Shown here: positions 6,473-8,453 of the stretch, piece after piece
Numbering within the stretch: position 1 is the first letter of the stretch
Layout: every line of letters starts with the position of its first letter
Source: UBA8437 sp003445035
GTDB taxonomy: Bacteria; Planctomycetota; Planctomycetia; Planctomycetales; Planctomycetaceae
NCBI GenBank assembly: GCA_937901285.1
Contig: CALCHI010000102.1
Coordinates: forward strand, 1 to 8,453
Direction of reading: 5' to 3'
DNA length: 8,453 nt
Made by a program: the position numbers and the translations under genes
The notes under the pieces: generated by a model
Told to the model about the DNA's origin: nothing
Databases searched by the model: none
Seen by the model: the letters and a program-made list of their open reading frames with translations, nothing else

Positions 6473-7507
6473 ATGACCAACAAGACGATCACTCTCGAAG
6501 AGCCCGGCCGGTTCGTACTGGGCGAGACCGAAGCACCGTCCCGACCCGGGCCGGGTGACGTCCTGGTCGGTGTGCAGAAAATCGGCATCTGCGGCACCGA
6601 CCTGCACGCCTTCCGAGGCCAACAACCCTACTTCACCTACCCCCGGGTGCTGGGCCACGAACTGGGGGTCGAGGTGCTGGAGTTGGGAGACGGGGTTTCC
6701 GGCGTTGCGGTGGGAGATCACTGTGCCGTTGAACCCTACCTCAACTGCGGTAACTGCCGCGCCTGTCGTGCCGGACGGACCAACTGCTGCAGTTCGCTGG
6801 AGGTCCTGGGCGTCCACGTCGACGGCGGAATGCGACAGGAAATCGTGGTGCCGGCCAACAAGCTGCACCAAAGCGACCAGTTGACGCTCGAACAACTCGC
6901 CCTGGTGGAAACACTCGGCATCGGGGCCCACGCCGTCGATCGCAGCGGCGTGACCGACGGCGAGGACGTGCTGGTGATCGGTGCTGGTCCCATCGGCCTG
7001 GCGGTGACGCAGTTCGCCCAGATCGCCGGGGGCCAGGTCACCGTGCTGGACATCAACCCACGTCGACTGGCTTTCTGCCGCGACCTGTTCGGTGTCGGCC
7101 AGACGATCCTTTCCGGCGAAGACGGCCGGGAACCGATCGAGCAGGTGACCGAGGCGTTCGGCGGCGAGTTGCCCACGGCGGTTTTCGACGCCACGGGATT
7201 TCCTCCGTCGATGAACGCGGCCTTCGACCTGACCGCCAGTGGCGGGCGGCTGACGATGGTCAGCCTGGTCCAGGCCGACATCACGTTCAACGACCCCGAG
7301 TTCCACCGCAAGGAACTGACGGTCTTCGCCACGCGCAACTCGACCGCCGCCGACTTCCGCCGGATCATCTCGCTGATCGAATCGGGCACCGCCGACACCA
7401 CGCCCTGGATCACTCACCGTGCCGACTTCGACGGCATGATCGGTGAGTTCGAGAACTGGCTCGACCCCGAGTTCGGGGTGATCAAGGCGATGGTCGAGGT
7501 GGGGTAG
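6473..7507 (+). CDS. Zinc-dependent medium-chain dehydrogenase (RspB / L-galactonate-oxidoreductase-like)
   Basis: This 344-residue medium-chain, zinc-binding alcohol dehydrogenase (GroES-like N-domain plus Rossmann C-domain) likely oxidises a polyol or sugar acid. Catalytic zinc ligands are C40 (G-I-C-G-T-D) and H62/E63 (G-H-E), with E146 in L-V-E-T-L as the usual fourth position. The structural zinc cysteines are C92, C95, C98 and C106, all present with normal spacing. The nucleotide loop is G170-A-G-P-I-G175. The acidic D193 at the end of the second strand (V-L-D-I-N) indicates NAD+ preference. The P-Y-x-x-C-G-N-C-R-A-C-R-x-G-R-x-N-C-C context and the L-G-V-H-x-D-G-G-M stretch are typical of the RspB/LgoD-like subgroup. 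The ATG at 6473 has no evident Shine-Dalgarno. The gene stands alone on its strand, divergent from the hydroxyacid dehydrogenase and convergent with the lactonase, which may belong to the same sugar-acid pathway. Substrate is not assigned. Confidence 0.94.
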   Translation: MTNKTITLEEPGRFVLGETEAPSRPGPGDVLVGVQKIGICGTDLHAFRGQQPYFTYPRVLGHELGVEVLELGDGVSGVAVGDHCAVEPYLNCGNCRACRAGRTNCCSSLEVLGVHVDGGMRQEIVVPANKLHQSDQLTLEQLALVETLGIGAHAVDRSGVTDGEDVLVIGAGPIGLAVTQFAQIAGGQVTVLDINPRRLAFCRDLFGVGQTILSGEDGREPIEQVTEAFGGELPTAVFDATGFPPSMNAAFDLTASGGRLTMVSLVQADITFNDPEFHRKELTVFATRNSTAADFRRIISLIESGTADTTPWITHRADFDGMIGEFENWLDPEFGVIKAMVEVG

Positions 7508-7514
7508 GGCCCTA
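7505..7514. repeat. 10-bp perfect palindrome made of two opposing stop codons
   Basis: TAGGGCCCTA consists of the TAG stop of the zinc dehydrogenase, a GGCC gap and the reverse-strand TAG stop of the lactonase gene. It has no loop and no T-run and is not expected to terminate transcription; it may be chance. Confidence 0.5.
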
Positions 7515-8453
7515 GGTGATGTGCGCCCCGATCGCCTCGGTGTAGACGGCGTACAGCGACTGGCTGCCGGTCATGAACAACCGGTTCCGCTTGGTGCCGC
7601 CGAAGCAGACGTTCGAGCAGATCTCGGGCAGCAGGATCTGGCCGATTCGGGTGCCGTCGGGCGCGAAAATGTGAACGCCGTCGTAACCGGCGCCGACCCA
7701 GCCGGCGCTGGCCCAGATGTTGCCGTCCTTGTCGGCTCGGATCCCGTCGGCGAAGCCCGCTTTTTCTTCGCCGTCGACCTCCAGGGCCATCGACGTGAAC
7801 TCGCGGCCCTTCGTAAGCTTCTTGCCGTTGTCGATGTCCCAGACCTTGATGTTCCGCGGAGCATCGTCGTAATGACTGGCCCCGGTATCGGCCACGTACA
7901 GCTTCTTGTAGTCGGGCGAGAAGCACAGGCCGTTGGGCTTGTAGATCTCGTCGGTCAGCTTCGTGATCTTCCCGGTCTTGGCATCAATGCGGTAGACCGC
8001 TTCCTTCTGCAGTGGCTGCACGCTGTCGGTGTTGGCCTTGTGGCCCTCGTAGTTCATCAGGCTCCCGTAACCGGGGTCGGTGAACCAGATCGCCCCGTCA
8101 TCGGGGTGGACGACCGCGTCGTTGGGCGCATTCAGTTCCTTGCCGTTAACCTTGTGCGCCAGCACGGTGATCGTGCCGTCGTACTCGTAACGAACCACGC
8201 GGCGGTTGCCGTGTTCGCAGGCAATCTGCCGGCCCTGGAAGTCAAAGGTGTTGCCGTTGGAGTTGCCCGAGGGATGACGGAACGTGCTGACGTGCCCGTC
8301 CTCCTCCAGGTACCTCATCTGGACGTTGTTGGGGATGTCGCTCCAGAGCAGGTAACGACCCACGCCGTTCCACGCGGGGCCCTCGGCCCAGAGCATGTCC
8401 TTGCTGTGGTAAACGCGGCGGATGGCCGAGTTGCCCAGCTTGTACTTCTTGAA
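7512..8453 (-). CDS. SMP-30/gluconolactonase family protein, 5'-truncated by window edge
   Basis: This beta-propeller lactonase-type hydrolase (SMP-30/gluconolactonase/LRE family) opens sugar lactones such as gluconolactone using one divalent metal. The frame is open from the right edge; 19 codons before the ATG at 8396 include N-S-A-I-R-R-V-Y, which fits the usual family N-terminus, so the true start, possibly with a signal peptide, lies outside. Numbering from that ATG, W-A-E-G-P-A-W (3-9) supplies metal ligand E5; L-L-W-S-D-I-P-N-N (16-24), S-G-N-S-N-G-N-T (43-50), N-A-P-N-D (89-93), W-F-T-D-P-G-Y-G (104-111), K-P-N-G-L (153-157, N155) and A-D-G-I-R-A-D (216-222, D217) are family propeller motifs and predicted metal ligands. 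All key residues seem intact. It ends 4 nt from the convergent zinc dehydrogenase. A joint sugar-acid oxidation pathway is plausible but not shown. Confidence 0.93.
   Translation of the reverse strand, partial: FKKYKLGNSAIRRVYHSKDMLWAEGPAWNGVGRYLLWSDIPNNVQMRYLEEDGHVSTFRHPSGNSNGNTFDFQGRQIACEHGNRRVVRYEYDGTITVLAHKVNGKELNAPNDAVVHPDDGAIWFTDPGYGSLMNYEGHKANTDSVQPLQKEAVYRIDAKTGKITKLTDEIYKPNGLCFSPDYKKLYVADTGASHYDDAPRNIKVWDIDNGKKLTKGREFTSMALEVDGEEKAGFADGIRADKDGNIWASAGWVGAGYDGVHIFAPDGTRIGQILLPEICSNVCFGGTKRNRLFMTGSQSLYAVYTEAIGAHIT

Noticed and set aside
7505..7514. TAGGGCCCTA as a transcription terminator
   Set aside because: It has no loop and no T-tract, so it cannot form a standard intrinsic terminator; kept only as a palindrome.
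8394..8396. ATG at 8396 as the true start of the lactonase
   Set aside because: The frame stays open to the window edge, and the 19 upstream codons resemble the normal family N-terminus, so the gene is treated as partial.

Overview
The window is GC-rich, with strong C/G preference at third codon positions, and is almost fully coding. It holds seven protein genes. The families present are a solute:sodium symporter, an amidohydrolase-2 enzyme, a D-threonine-aldolase-like PLP enzyme, a KaiC/RAD55-type ATPase, TruD, a D-2-hydroxyacid dehydrogenase, an RspB-like zinc dehydrogenase and an SMP-30 lactonase; the count of seven complete or partial genes in the body of the window plus the edge gene makes eight in all. 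This mix, and the near absence of Shine-Dalgarno sequences, would suit an environmental heterotroph such as a planctomycete. That assignment is inference from gene content, not proof. No RNA genes, insertion sequences, CRISPR arrays, phage genes or long non-coding stretches were seen.

Layout. Positions 1-4386 (+) are a tight four-gene operon: the 3' part of a Na+/solute symporter (its N-terminus lies left of the window), a TIM-barrel amidohydrolase, a D-threonine aldolase/D-serine dehydratase-like enzyme, and a KaiC-like P-loop ATPase. The gaps are 6, 0 and 1 nt. Positions 4391-6403 (-) are a two-gene unit, a D-2-hydroxyacid dehydrogenase followed 12 nt later by truD. It converges on the first operon with only 4 nt between stop codons. 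Positions 6473-7507 (+) are a zinc-dependent sugar-alcohol/sugar-acid type dehydrogenase, divergent from the hydroxyacid dehydrogenase across 69 nt. Positions 7512-8453 (-) are an SMP-30/gluconolactonase gene that runs off the right edge and again converges on its neighbour with a 4-nt gap.

How the genes may work together. The symporter, amidohydrolase and PLP enzyme look like an uptake-and-breakdown module for a small organic compound, possibly a lactone, sugar acid or D-/beta-hydroxy amino acid. The hydroxyacid dehydrogenase, zinc dehydrogenase and lactonase are the kind of enzymes used in oxidative sugar-acid catabolism. The substrate cannot be read from the sequence. TruD is a housekeeping tRNA enzyme that appears to share a transcript with the hydroxyacid dehydrogenase. 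The least expected member is the KaiC-like ATPase at the end of the catabolic operon. It has Walker A and B motifs but apparently lacks the KaiC catalytic glutamate pair. I see no clear new defence or mobile system here.
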